Source of the DNA: Brachionus koreanus
Lineage: Eukaryota; Rotifera; Eurotatoria; Ploima; Brachionidae
Length of the DNA stretch: 64,000 nt
Direction of reading: 5' to 3'
Assembly: GCA_016987375.1 (NCBI GenBank)
Contig: PJRA01000263.1
Location: 2,830,409-2,894,408 of the forward strand
Below the pieces are notes generated by a model that was not told the origin of the DNA, ran no database searches, and saw only the letters and a program-made list of their open reading frames with translations. Below, in pieces: positions 23,394-37,700 of this stretch. The first letter of the stretch is position 1; every line of letters begins with the position of its first letter. The position numbers and the translations under genes were made by a program.

Positions 23394-25523
23394 TTATTTT
23401 AAAGTATGATCGAATTTTTTACCAACTGCCTCAACATGATATCCTATTGAGGTTAAATGTTGATGATCAAGTATTAATCTACCATCAAAGACATGAGCTG
23501 GTTTTTGCATTATCTCAAAAATCTCTTTGTAATCATAAGTCTAAAATAAGTATCTTAATTTGTAATTTAGAGTTTTATATTTCATCAATTTACCTTGAAA
23601 ATGTCCCATTCTGTGCAAATTACAATAGCATGTGAACCTTTACAAGCTTCAATTACATCCGTTGAATACAACTGCACCTTTCTCTTGACCATTTCGATTG
23701 GCAAATTTAATTGAGGATTTGACAATTCAAAAATCATTTGTTCATATTCTACTTTTGGGTCCAATACCGTAATTGAAGCACCTTCATCTAACAAATATTT
23801 GCAAATATTAATTGAAGCCGATTCCCTTTAAAACATAAATGATTTATTGTGAAGAATAACTTGCCTAATATGAGGATGGTTTCTAAGTAATTATCAAGAA
23901 AATTAAATTTCTAACTTTAAACATGCATTTAAAAAGAAAAATGACTTTTAAATAGTCATTTTGAGTCAATTCTAAATTAAGCCAGAAACTTGGCTTTAAG
24001 TTAATTAAAAATCAAGTTTTGAGATAATTATTTTACTCTTAGATAGAAAAACATAGAACTACTTTTAACAAAGATTAAATCAAATAGCTAATTTTTTAGA
24101 TAAACTCCTTAAAAAAGGTTATTTTTAACTATTAATAAAAATAAATCAAGTAAATTTTAATTTCAAGATAAATGTTTATCTTTTTTTCGAAATCTTTCAT
24201 CCTAATTTTAAATTAGATAAACCACCTATTAGATCGTACTAGATCATAAAACATTTGATTTATTAATAAAAAAAATTCAAACCTGGTATCGCCTGTATTT
24301 TTTTTGAATGCAAAACCAAACAGAGTAATTTTTTTATTGTTCAAAGTATTGAACAAACATTTAACTATTTTGTCCACAAATCTCTTTTTTTGATAATCGT
24401 TAATAACTAACACTTGATGCCAGTAGTCGGCTACCTCTTTTAGATTTAGATTCTCACAAAGATAAATTAGATTGTTTATATCTTTTTGAAAACAACTGCC
24501 ACCAAAACCAATGCTTGCTTGTAAAAATTTGCTTCCTATTCTCGAATCGAATCCAATCGCTTTGGAAACTTCCTGAATATCGGCACCACTTGCCTCACAA
24601 ATGGCTGATATAGAGTTTATACTGGAAATTCGCTGAGCAAGCATTGCATTTGCAGTCAATTTGCTCAATTCAGATGACCAAGTATTAGTTGTTATTATTA
24701 AAGATTTATCAACCCAATTTTCATAAACACTGCTTAATTGTTCAATAGCCCATTTGCCTTTATCATCGTTATCTCCGCCAATCAAAATTCTATCTGGTTT
24801 GAGTAAATCATTGATAGCTGTTCCTTCGGCTAAAAACTCAGGGTTTGACAAGACTTGAAATTCTACATTTGGATGATGGTTTGACTTGAGCATGTTGGTT
24901 ATACTTTCGGCAGCTTTTACAGGAACAGTCGATTTTTCAACTATTATTTTTGAGTTTTTAGCTACTTTTGAAATAGTTCTTGCGGCCGATTCTACATAAG
25001 TCAAATCTGGAGCACGTCCCTTTGAATTAAATTAAATTAATTTGAATTATTCAATTAATTAATTATTCAATAAAAATTACCAATCCAACACCATAAGTTT
25101 TTGTTGGTGTATTTACACTTATGAAAATAATGTCGGCTTTTGCTATGCAATCTTCAACTCTAGTTGTAAAGTGCAAATTTTTACCTATGCATTTTTGCAC
25201 GATTTCATTTAAGCCAGGCTAGAATCAAGTTTAATCTAAAAAATTGTAAATTAATAAGGTTTTCTTATTCTACCTCATAAATTGGAATGTTTGGCGAGTT
25301 CCACGCATTGATTCTTTCTTGACTCAAATCAACTACATTTACTTGAATGTGTGGACATTTGTATGCAATAACACTGCAAGTTGGTCCGCCAACATATCCA
25401 GCACCAATGCAGCAAATGTTTTGGATCGGCTTTGACAAAAACTCAGGGCGACTGTCTTTTAAAAAAAAATTTTAAAAAAAAGTAATCTATTATGAACATA
25501 CCTTTTAGAGTATCAGAGGCCAT
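23394..25523 (-). CDS. UGDH: UDP-glucose 6-dehydrogenase
   Basis: Six exons on the minus strand, 25523-25502, 25455-25274, 25218-25081, 25019-24283, 23825-23594 and 23540-23394, give a complete 485-aa protein with all phases matching. It oxidises UDP-glucose to UDP-glucuronate with two NAD+, supplying glycosaminoglycan and glucuronidation pathways in the cytosol. Visible features are the NAD-binding [18 protein letters not shown], the VNTPTKTYG loop, [24 protein letters not shown], the [10 protein letters not shown] helix, the catalytic cysteine at about residue 290 in [23 protein letters not shown], and the C-terminal VICTEWDIF and FDGR motifs. The N-terminus is about 14 residues longer than in vertebrate UGDH, and the first exon codes only seven residues plus one base. 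The intron between exons 4 and 5 (24282-23826) is the longest, the others being about 45-63 bases. Length and motifs indicate a functional enzyme. Confidence 0.96.
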
Positions 25524-28392
25524 TTTTCTAAATTAAAAATAAAAATCTACTAAACAAATAAATTTAAAAAAACAAATTTTTTTTAAAAAGAAGAACTTTC
25601 GAATTTAAATATCTAAAAAACAAAAGTGATCATTTTTATAGCTACTAAATTTTTTTAAATTTTAAACAAAAAATTACAAAGCTTTACAAAACACGACAAA
25701 ATTGAGAGATTTTTCAGTATTGAAAAATATTTTATATTAGAATAAACTTAAAAGGTGATATTTATAAATTTTAAATTTTAGAATTTTATTCATGAATTCT
25801 TCAGTAATTTTATAAATTATGTTTATTAAGACCAAGTTTTCACTTTAGCATTATATTTCGTAAACAATCAGTAAAATAAAAATTGATGAAAATTAATCAT
25901 GCTTAGCAAATAATCAGTGACTTGAACTAACTCTGAAAAACTGATAATCACAAATATTTGAAGATAGAAGATTAATAATTAAGCTTTTAATTAGCCTATT
26001 TTTCGATTTTTTTTTAAATGTCTAATACAAAAAATATGATTGGAATTTATAAATATGCAGAATTTACTACTAAAATAAAATAAATTCACGTAACAAATAA
26101 AAAATTCACAAAATAAAACTAGCACATTTTTTTATCAAAAAGTTCTCGTAAACAATTTTATTAAATTTACGGATTATTTGATGATCAAAAAAAATTATCC
26201 TCCGCCTTAGAATTACGTAATAAATAATAATTGTCGTGTGAGAATTATTTTTTTTAGTGGATTCAATATTATTTTCATGACTTAATTTTTTATTTTTATA
26301 AAGCTATTGAGTTTCAAAAAATCAGATAAACTAAAAGCAACGTGGCATAAACTACTTTGATGATGGCACTTTAATTAGTTATGTTTTTTAAAATTCGGTT
26401 ATTAAGTAGTTGTTTGTTAGAAAATAAAAAAAAAATTCATTTATTTTATGTTTTTATTTTTATATTATGAAATGTTTCTGAGGTAACCTAAGTAAAGTTA
26501 GAAATGATTAAAATTTTTTCACAAAGAAAATTGAAATCAAAGTCTAATAAAACTTGAAGATATTCTGCTTCTAGTTCTAAAGCTTAAAAAGTAAAGATTA
26601 ATTGAAAAAGAAAAATGCTTTCATTTATTTTACTCATCATTTTGGCTTCAAAAAATAGCTGAAACAAGCTTCTGATTTTTAAGTGAACAATTTTTTTTAA
26701 TAAATCATCAATCAAGCTTAAATCAAATATAATAAATCTTGCATAATTTTTTTCTAATAAATTTTTTCAAATATAAAAAAACAGAGATTCAATTTTATGC
26801 GAATTGTATTTCAAAAATTTATTTTTTTAATTTTAATTTCTTTTTAACTCTATAGCAGTAGGCTAGAGCTTGTAAAGAAGGATAAAGTTCCATTCCCAAC
26901 AGATCTAACTCAAATTATATTTCGAAATAAAAAAAATTTGACTTGAAAAGAATTATCAATCGTCAAGGTATATTACAGTTATTATTTAGAAGGTGCTGTT
27001 TTCAAGGGAAATCGGTAAAATTATTTTATTATTTTAAAAGAATTATTTAATTAATTATAAACATTTAGTCAAATAATTCTCATTTACCGAAAATATTTTG
27101 AAAATTTTCATTTAGTATACAAAAACATTTGGAATTAATAACCCTAACAAAATATTCACTAAGCTAATTTTTTATTAAAAAAGCATTGAAACAATTAATA
27201 AAATATATTTTTGGAAAGCCAATATTTAACTAAATCTGTTTGTAATATCCTCAAAAGAAAAATCACTGGTCTTAATCAAATTATAATAATTGAAATTTTC
27301 ATATATATGATATTTTATAAATAAACATTTAAGATCAAACGTGAGATTATTTCATTTTCGAAATATAGTATCTTAAATATATTTTTATTCTTTCCTAAAT
27401 AATAAAGTTATAATGAATCTATTTAATTTTTCCGAATTAAGAGAGAACAATTAAAAATAATACTTACTATTTTTACTTTTGCTATGTATAAAATTTTCCA
27501 TAAAAATTTTTTCAATGATCTTTTTGAAATTTAATTTCAATTCAACCTTTAAAAGCCTTTCAATATGGTTTGAATTTTATAAAATTTAGTTGAATTTTTT
27601 AATGAGTTTAGTTAGCAATGCATTTGTACTATAATTAAAATAATATTTTTTTTGTCTCGAAATAATCCCAAAGAAAATGTGTTCAAATCATATTTTTGAA
27701 AAAAAATAATAAATATCACTGGGGATTTACAAATTTTATTCAATGTTAAATTATTTGATCTTTAGTTATATAACATCTCACTAATTTAAAATACTAAATT
27801 AAATAATATTCTTTTTTCTATTCAGTTCATATGTTTTACGATTGAAAGTCATCAAAATAAAGATTTTTTTGTAAAGTTTGATAGATTAACAGAGAAAATT
27901 TTTCAAAATTTAATATAAAAAATATTTAAGACCTAAGTATTTTTTAAAGAAACTATTTTTGATAGTCAGAAAAAATCAAATACTAAATGAATGAAATTTG
28001 TAGTTCAATTCGATTAAATCATACAATATGCTTAAAATCAGTTTTCTATGCTTTTCAATTTTATTTTTGATTTAAGTTTTTATGAATTAAATGAATCCAA
28101 TAATTTTAATTTCAAAATTTTATTTTTAATGATAAAAAACATCTATATAAATGAATTTTAATTTTTAAAAATTTTCTTGTTTTTTAAATTTTGTTAGTCT
28201 TTTATTTTGCTTTTTAAATTTCTTATATGAATTAAATTTCTAGTTTAAAGCATTAAAATTATGCAAAAATTAGGAGAGAAAGAAACTAATTTAATTAATA
28301 TCATTTTCAGTTATGTTAGAAAATCAAGCAAATTAAACCTATTATTAAATATTCTGCTATTCTGTTAAATTTTGATTTTGAAAAAAACAGGA
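25524..28392. other. Intergenic region between two divergent genes
   Basis: It separates the UGDH start (minus strand) from the start of the plus-strand gene at 28393, so promoters for both should lie here. Only A/T-rich sequence with homopolymer runs is visible. No recognisable core promoter element or repeat can be defended. Confidence 0.5.
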
Positions 28393-30675
28393 ATGAAAGT
28401 TTCTATTCGTGATTTGAAAAAATCTTTTTTAGAAAAATTAAATCATGAAGACAATATTGGCAGTCAGCATTTTTATTTTCATGAGTCAAAAAATTCAAAT
28501 TTTGATCAAAAATTGGTATTTTTTTTTTAAGTTACAAGAGTAGTTTTAATTTTTAATGAATTTTTACTAAAGGAAATAGAAGGATATTTATGTGTTCATA
28601 GGCGAAATTATAAATCTATTTTAGTTGATGATACCGACTGGATTTATGTAGAATTTTTTAATTCAGATTCTAACAGTGAGTCAAATTTGTGCATTTCCCA
28701 TTTTCTTAATCGTTTTGAACTCAAGTCGTTCAATCTATTTTACGAGCATTTTGCTTATGAATTAAAAAGGAGCAATAAAAAATGTGCTAAATTATTTCTG
28801 TATATTCAAACTGATCTTAATTCATGCGAAATAAAAAAACTAAAATGGTCAGAAGTCGAGTCTGTAAAGCTGATATCCGAAGAATGTCGAATATTTTTTT
28901 TAATTACTCAAGAATTAGTTAAGGCATTTTCAAGTGATGCAAAATTTTTCACAGCTTCAAAAGATGCATCAGTTGGAGAAATTATATCTGATCAAACTAA
29001 AATACCAAGTAACGAACAAAACGAGTATACATACATTTTCAGAGTTAACAGCAAAGGCCCAGTACATTCGCTCGCAAACTCTCAATTTAAAAGCAAGCTT
29101 AGATGCGACATTTGCATAGAAATATTGCCATTTAGTCAAACACTAGCTAATAAGCCATCTAAATTAATAATTTGTTTTATGAGTAAATTTCTCTTCTATA
29201 TAAATATTTTACACTTGGATAAAGTATATTTTTTGAAAACAAACAAGAAATTAAATTTATTAAATAAAAGTACAATGACACAAACTGAACTGGTATTTTT
29301 TCAGGATCCATTCAAAATTATTGAAAATTTCAATGGTAAAAAAACTAGTCTTTTTCTTAAAGATACGAGCAACACCAATGTTTATCAAAAACAAAGTGAT
29401 TTCGTGAGTTCAATAAAAGGTACTTTGATTGAAAAAAGACTAGTTCCTAGTTTTTTTATATCAGAAAATGATTTTGATGATTTATTGATAAAACACTATG
29501 ATTTAATATTACCAAATAAGCAACTAAAATTAGTGATGAGAACATTGAACACAAATGAAAATGTCACAATATTTTATGATACTCGATATAGTATATTCCC
29601 AATTTGTGTTTTGCCAGGAATTGAAATTCAAATTAATGACTTGATTAAAAAGGGAGATGGATCTTACAGATCGAGCAGTACTTTACAGCCCTTATCATGT
29701 CAAAGTTTTGATATGATTAATCTTGAAAAAAAGCTAGTTGTTCCATCTGCTAAAAACGTTTCTAAAAAATCAAAACTGTTGATTGATTACTTATCAGATT
29801 TAAACAATTCTTTTCATTCTTTTTATCAAAGTGATAAGTCTGAAAATGTTGAAAAAAATAATCATTTTTTTAATTTAAAATTGCTGTTTAAAAATTCGCA
29901 AGTTTTTCACGAACAATGTGACAGCTTTGTAAAAATTTATGGTCAAATTATAAAAATCTATGAGCTAAATTTAAGATTTAAATGCATGACTTGTTCAAAA
30001 TTAATAAGTTCGTGTATTTGCAGTTCGAAAAATGAAGAAAACAGATTCAATATTGAATTTTCGACCAGTTTGCTTGTAGATGATCATACATCAATTTTAA
30101 GAATAAACTATTCAAATATAAATATTGACTTAAAATCAAATCAATCGAATTTTTTTCATTCAATATCAGGTTTTTTACAAAATATTCTAAAAAATTTAAA
30201 TGAAATTTCAATGATTCCAGTTCCCAGTTATTTTATTTCCGGAGAAGTAAGCCATTTGGATCGAACATCTAAGATTTACCAAAATATCAAAGAAAAAATA
30301 AATAATGAGTATGAGTTTTTGGCCGATCGAACAAATACTGCATCGAATCGAACAATTAATAATTCAATTTTAAATTTAGCCTTGAGTGGGCAAGATTCGA
30401 GCTATATTTTTGAAAATGTAGTCAAGTTGGACATTTATAAGACTTTGTATGACTATTTGAACTATTGTGTTTTGGATAAGCATTATTTATTTTATATTGA
30501 CCAAAACGAATTACATAACATGAAAGAGCTTGGGAATGGTATAGATAAAAGATCACGACAAAGCCACAAGTATATTAGGATGTGTGACTTAAGTTCTAAT
30601 GAACAGTTCAAGTCAATTTTAAATCTTAAATGTTTTAAGTTTCTACCTATTGAGAATGAACACACAGATTTTTAA
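28393..30675 (+). CDS. OB-fold/zinc-ribbon protein, possibly CTC1-like (CST complex)
   Basis: Two exons, 28393-28515 and 28573-30675, give 741 aa. The 57-base intron is bounded by gt..ag in phase 0. There are no confident database-style signatures by eye. Three features suggest a large single-stranded-DNA-binding protein built from OB folds. First, alternating beta-rich segments recur. Second, VTIFYDTRYSIFPICVLPGIEI is followed by GDGSYRSSSTLQPLSC, like the LPG...G-x-x-Y elements of the CTC1 C-terminal half. Third, a zinc-ribbon-like CMTCSKLISSCIC (about residue 535) is inserted between strands, as in the penultimate OB domain of CTC1 and in RPA1. A further CDIC lies near residue 240. Alternatives are shieldin subunit SHLD2-like or another RPA-like protein. 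Telomere or replication-fork function is inference only. The coding status itself is secure because 741 codons are open in very A/T-rich DNA. Confidence 0.45.
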
Positions 30676-33600
30676 ATTAACTCTAAAAGAAGCCGTTTAT
30701 TTTCAAATATTTTGATTAATTGCTATGATATCTATTTATTTTTATTTTCAGAAACGCTAATAAATTAATTTAGATTAACGCCTGTTTTAAAAATAATTTA
30801 TTAAGTTTTTAAAGTGATTTATTTATATTTAGATTAAGCCTAGGATTTTATTATATTTTGACTTTATTTTTTTAAATTTAAGTAAATAACTTTTAAAATT
30901 CTATGAGTAATTTATTTTGACAATTTTTAGCATTTATACGCAACAATAGTTGATAAAATTTTTGAACTGAACAAACCTTTCATGTGAACAATTATATGTA
31001 AATTTTAATTAAATAAAAAAGAAATATGCATCAAAAATACATACAATTTTGAGTTCAAAATTAGATTTTAAATTATTTTTGATGTTTTGATGTTTCTACT
31101 TTTTCTACTTTTTTCAAACGGAAAAAGCATTTTTTTTTATTCAGAAGATAAAGAGTTGAAATTTTGTTTCAAACGTCAAAAGAGTCAAATTTAATTTTAG
31201 ATTTAGAAAAACATTAAAAGTTTTATTTTTATAATCGATCTTTAATTCAATTATTTTATTTTAAAGATAGAAAAATTAATTGATTAATCAAATTTCTTTG
31301 ATTTTACTTGCATGTTTTAGTCAGCAAATTTAATGTAAATTACCAAGCTTTGATAAAAATTTCAAAAAAAATCTCTAACTTTTAATTCATCTTTTAAACC
31401 AGTTTTGGCTTATTCTATCAAAGTAAACATATTAGTTAAGCGAATTTCAAAAATAGGTTAGAAAATTTATAAATTTTTTATGTAAATAAATATTTAATTA
31501 ATTGTTTATTTTTAAATAATTAACCCTGAATGAAGAAACATTTTTCGATATTTTTTTAAATATATAGTCTGGACTTACCTTATTTATTATTGATTTTTTT
31601 TGTTGAAAAAAAAAATATTTCATGTTTCAAAAATATACAAAAATATTAGAAATATTTCGTAAAAATGCTAGACTTAATAGTTTTTTTTAAATGATTTGAG
31701 ATTTTCTTAAGTTTATTTTAAGAAAATTTTTTTTAGTATCAAAAACAATAATTTCTTTTTTAATTTTCTAAAAATTAGGTATTCAAAAAGGGTGATTTAA
31801 AACTTGAGAAATTTATTTTTAGAATTTAGATTTCTTAAGTCAATTTATTTTTCGTTTTAAATAAGATTTCGATTTGCTCAGTTAAGGTGTAAAATTAGTA
31901 TTGGAGGTATATTGAAAAATCAAAAATTCGATGCTTTATGAAGTTTAAATTTAAGGAATTCAATATACTTGTAAACAAGCAAATAAGCTTTAAAGTAATT
32001 GATTTATTTCTTTTATTTAAAAAATTATTTATAAATTAATTGAAGTTGATATCATCTCTATGATTTAAGTCATAATGAAAACCGAGACATAAAAAAGGCG
32101 TTGAATAAAGTATACCTGAAATAAATAAAATATGATCTTATCAAATCGAAGATAGGCGTTTTGAAAGCATTTACTTACATTTAAATGCGTTTCACTTATC
32201 GCTTAAAGAAATATCTCCATTTATATGTTTTTTAAGCTTTATTAATCTTTAAGTCTAAAAAAACATATTAAAAGCATATTTTAAGCCTAAATTTCGTCAA
32301 AGACATTTGGTTTAAAATCTATCTACATAGTTGATCTCTATCGAAATCAATTAAGGTGAGATATACAATTGCCATATTCATACAAAAGAAAAAGATGAAA
32401 AATTATCAGAATGTGCAATAATATGAATTAAAATAAATTTAAGTTAGTTTTAATTTATGATTCAATAATATCATGAAATGAAAATAATATAAATCTTTAG
32501 ATTTAATTTTAAATATTTTTTTTCGTTTCAATTAGATGATTAATAATTGATGATTCAATGGAATAAGTTAAGCTAAAATGTATTCATTTTATAGCAAAAA
32601 AATCATGTAAAATTTAATTTATCACAGATGTTTCAGATTATTAAAAATTGAGATCATTTTTAGGAGCACAAAAAAAAAAAAATAATTTTATTAAAAATTT
32701 AAGAAATCTACAATTTAATTTTTTTTAACAAGAATTTAAAACAAGTTTACCTTTAAATACGAATATAAGTAATATACCTGAAGTTTAATCAAGAATAAGT
32801 TTAATTTTTTTTCCATTTGAAATTAAGAAGAATGTTTTTTTTTTCATTTTTCTTAGCTTTTTGATGAAAATTTTTTCTGCCTTATAAAACAATGAATAAA
32901 TCGTGTCTCTATTATCATTAAGACAAAAAAAAAGTCAATATATACATGACTTGACTTAAATTATTATTCTTTTAAATTATTCATTTTTAAATTGAGGTAT
33001 CATAAAAAAATTATTACAAAGGTATTCTCTAAAATGAGGAAACAAGGATAAATAATGAAATAATGTAAATAGTAATAAAATCGCTGAGAGCATTAGTAAA
33101 GGTTTATACGTTTAATTCATGTTCAAGATATGTGCAATCTATCTTCAATAAAAAAAAGAGAAATAATTATTTAAGAAAAACCTAAATTTATGCATTAATA
33201 CTTTCATCTAATGAGAAAATCAAATATGATATATTTGCATTACGTTCTTATATACTATCTTTATTATTGAAAAATATTTTTAATTTCTCAACAAAGCCTA
33301 ATCTCAATCGGCGTTCGTCAACAAAACAAATGCCTCAAAATGCGTAATTAGCCAAATTAGCAATCACTTTGACGTTATTAATTAGCGATAAAAAAATTGA
33401 TAGGGGCAAACGACTTTAAAGAAAGGGATTTTAAATTTTGGATAACCCAAAGAAAATTAATTTATATGTTTGTTTAGATAGCGTTCAATGGGACCAAATG
33501 GGCAATTTCAAAAATTTGCCAATCAAATAAATCAAGTAATGTGAGTAAATTTTTAGAAAGAATTTAAAAATTAATAAAAAATTCAAGTTTCTTTTATAAA

Positions 33601-34799
33601 AAAATAAACAAAAAGGTTAAGCAATAAAATGAAACAATGATTTATTTTTTTAAAGTTTTTTTCCACAAAGTTTTTTACAAATTTTTAATCCAAAAATTCG
33701 GCACGATTGCTTTACTAAGTTAGATCGTAAATTTTATGAAAATATCAAAAACAAACATGTTTAAAACAAAACCAGATACATCAGTTTTTTATATTTGAAC
33801 TAAAAATATTTGTATCTTTTTTAAATTAAAATTTTCAAGTAAGTTATCTATTTAATTGGAAATAAGAAAGGAAAAAATAGAGACAATAAGATTTGATTCA
33901 GAATTCAAATTAATGTCATTTTTTTTGAAGAATTTACATAGATATTCATAGAGAGATAGATTTTATTTTGACCTTTTAGTTTTAAATTATCTTTACGAAC
34001 ATTCAATTTATTCATTTTCCATTTTGAATTGAAATATTATTCATATGGATAATATTAAAACAAAATTATTATTGATTTATTGTGATGTACAAGAAAAAAT
34101 TAAATATTAGTAAAAAATGTACTTTTAGTTTAAATCTTAGGCAAAAAAGAGCAGACTATGAAATTTGAAATCGCAAAAAAATGTATTTAAATAGGAAATT
34201 AATTTTATTTCAAAGGATATTTTAAGCAAAAAATTAGTATTTTTTTTTGACATGAGAGCAAAATTTTTAAATATCCAAGTAACTATATTTGGCCGATCAG
34301 ATTTTTTTCTGAATTAAATTCGTTTTAATTTTCATTTCTAAAACATCTTTTTCATATTTTCTATTTCAGATAAAATTGATTTTTATTTTAAATTAAACTT
34401 TTCATTTAATAGATTTAAATAAAATGCATTTAGATGAAAACTTTAAATATCAATACTAAACGAAGACAAATAGTATAATACCACGCTAAAAAAATTTTGG
34501 TTAAGAAAAATTTTCTTTTGTCATGAATACAAAACAAAGAGAAAAATAATTAAGCTTAATTCGTCATTTTATTTTTCTTATTGTCATAATCGAATAAAAC
34601 GACTACTGAAATAAAAAGAAAACTCGATTCAAACAATCATACTACATTTCAAATGAATAACTTTTGAACAATTATAGCCTACATCATTTAGAATTTTATT
34701 GTTTTTCAAATACAATTAAAACCAATCTGACATTTGTTTTTCCTACTGTTATCACTTTATCAATAATTGTCAATAAATGAATATATAAACATTAAAGTC
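30676..34799. other. Four kilobases of intergenic DNA, no gene seen
   Basis: Stops are frequent in all frames and homopolymers abundant. It precedes the first recognisable exon of the RasGAP gene, so promoter and untranslated exons of that gene may lie here, but none can be located by eye. Confidence 0.5.
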
Positions 34800-37700
34800 A
34801 TGTCTATGTCACTAGCAACGTTCAACAATTTGACAGATCAATATGTGCCTAACTCATCGAATTCAATTGACAGCCAGGTACAATTTAAATTCTCAAATGT
34901 ATGGTACAAGGGATGGATTCTTACATGTATGTATCAAATTTTACTTAAAATGTTACTCGTAAATAGAAAAATGAATGCTAAAAATTTAAATTTGACCTAA
35001 AACATAAACCTAATTGAATTTTTATTAAATCATAAATTCAAAATATTCATATAGCTTTTTTAGTTTTTTTTTAGTTTCAAAAAGTATATTTCAGTATCCT
35101 AATATTGAAAATTTAAACTTTTTTTTTTAGAAATTTCAGGTATATTAGGGTTTTAATTACATTAAAAACCTAAAATTTATCAGCTTATTGAAAAAAATAA
35201 TTTTGAATTTTGTTTTGATAGATTTTAAAATTAATAAATATTGTCGAGAATAGAGAAACCTTTTTTAATTATCAAATATTTATTCAAGTATTATAAAAAA
35301 TGAATGGGATATAAAAAAAATAAAATTAAGAAATATTTAACTTAATAAATTAAAAGAGAAAATAAGACAAATTTTTTTTTTAAATTGAGAAAACAAAAGG
35401 TAAAAATATTTAAAATAGCTTTTTTCTCAAATTTTCGAATTGTTACTTTTTAGTATTTTTCCAAGTCTGTTCATCTTTAAAAATTTCTTTCCAAAGTTTC
35501 ATAAACTTTTTTATATAAAGTCATCAATTTTTTAATAAATTATAAATTTTCTATTTCAAAAAAATATTAGGTTTTATGAAGCTATGTTTCGCCGAAATTA
35601 AAAAATAATATTATATTGAAAGTTATATATTTTATATTTTTAAAAATTCATTTCTATTTGTATTCTTATTGTTTAAAATAAAAAATCACTGATTTTTATT
35701 TATTTTATGTTTTTTTATTCTCTTCTTTAAAAAAAACAATCTAAGTCACCACCGATCAAATGATAAAATTAGTTAACTTTTTTAAAGTAAAAAAAAATAA
35801 TAAAACAAGAATATTCTTAATTTTAAATATTTTAATTAATTGAATTTCTTAAGATTTTATAGCTAATTTTTTTAAGATCAAGATTTGTCTAATCATATTG
35901 CGGGTAACCTATCGAACAATTCTCTGGTTGATAATATAAAATGGATTCCAAAATTTGCGGTAATTAATCGCGAAACAAAGAGTATCTTATTATATGATTA
36001 CGAACCATCAAATGACGTTATATCCAACAATTTTCAATCAATAAAGCAATTTTCTAATAGAAAAGAGTCAATTGATCATGTATCTGTTAAGAAACATTCA
36101 TTCAATCACGATGATTCTAACCTGCGTACAGTTGTTTCTGACTCATTTCGGCTTGATAATTCACCAAATAGTGAGTTGTTTGTCAAATATTGGAAAAATC
36201 GAATACAAAAATTTGACTCATCCAACACGGATCGATATTTCAAATCTGATGATACCTATTTAAACAAAGATCAAGGTAAGGTAAAAAAAAAAAATTTGTT
36301 TTAAATATTTTTTTTTTTAAAGAAACTCTCAATCAAACATCTCAAACCGAATCTTCTTCTACATTCCGTTTTGCAGTAACATTTTAAATTATTAAATTAT
36401 CTATAAGAAAAAAAAAATCTATTCTCAAAAAAGGGACTGTTTTTCAGAAAAGATAAAAGCGAAAAATTGAAACATTCAAGCCTAAAAAGGGCCAAGAGTG
36501 GCATTCAGCTAGAAAGAAAAAAAACTAGTATAAATCAATCAAATATGACTTTTACTGATCCTAAGATAAATCAACAAACACCAAATTTTGACAGCAGAAA
36601 TAGGTAAATGTTTTCAAAAAGAAAAACTTTCTTTTTTTTATTAATCTTTTTAAATCTATTTAAATAACAATTTTACCATTTTAATACAAAATATTTTTCT
36701 TAAAAGAAATAAGTTTTTTAACAACCTTAAACGACTCAGGTTTGAGTTTTATTTTATTAATTTATTTGTATCATTGTATTTTTAATTATGTAACCTAATC
36801 TTAAAATTGGCTTTGGTTTAACTTAAATGCTTATGTTTAATTTTTTGTTGTTGAAATGCAAAAGTAAATCAAAAAAGAGAAGCCTCCTGATAATTTTCTG
36901 ATAATGGCTCAGGTTAACGGTAATAAAAAAAATTTACAGACTGTATCGTAATATTAAATGAGACAAAAATATAGAAAAACTCTTAAAAAAATTTAAACAA
37001 AGAAATATAATTTAATAGCTTTTTATGTACAGATTGCATAGAATGAACTTTTCAGTCAAACAAGAGAATTAAAAAAAATTAATTGCTATTTCAAGTTAGA
37101 AATTTGAAAGCTATTGAAAAAAATTGTTGAACACTAACAGTAACCACTTCTAGACCTTCAGGGTTTGTGAAATTTTGTACAAAATAAACAAATACATTAA
37201 TTAATACTAAAAATGGTTATAAATTATATTTTCAAAGGTTTTTACTAGTTCTGTAAATGCAATATAGTGCAACAATTATAGTTGAATCAATTGTTAAAAT
37301 CTGCTAATGATTTGCAAATTTCTGCAATATGCACTACAGTCAAATTTCAAAATTTAAGCTATGTTAAATTCTCGAGTTTTAACAGAATGTTCTAAAAAAT
37401 GTAATTTTGAAAGTTGTACACTGTTGCATTTTCAGAACTTACTTTTGATCTAAAGAAAAAAATTTATTAGAATTTTTAACATTTTGTTCTGTTGTATTGT
37501 ACTAAATTTCGCAACCCTAAAAGTTTATGTTGCTCTTGATGACCACCTGCTAAAAAAAAATTTAAAAATATTCAAATATTAAAATTTTATAGATCAAAAA
37601 TTAACTAATAAAAAAATTGTTTATATTTAGAGAGAAAAGAATTTTTGGCTCTCGGACATTAAAACGACCAACACGTACTTTTGAAGGTCCTGTAAAAAAT

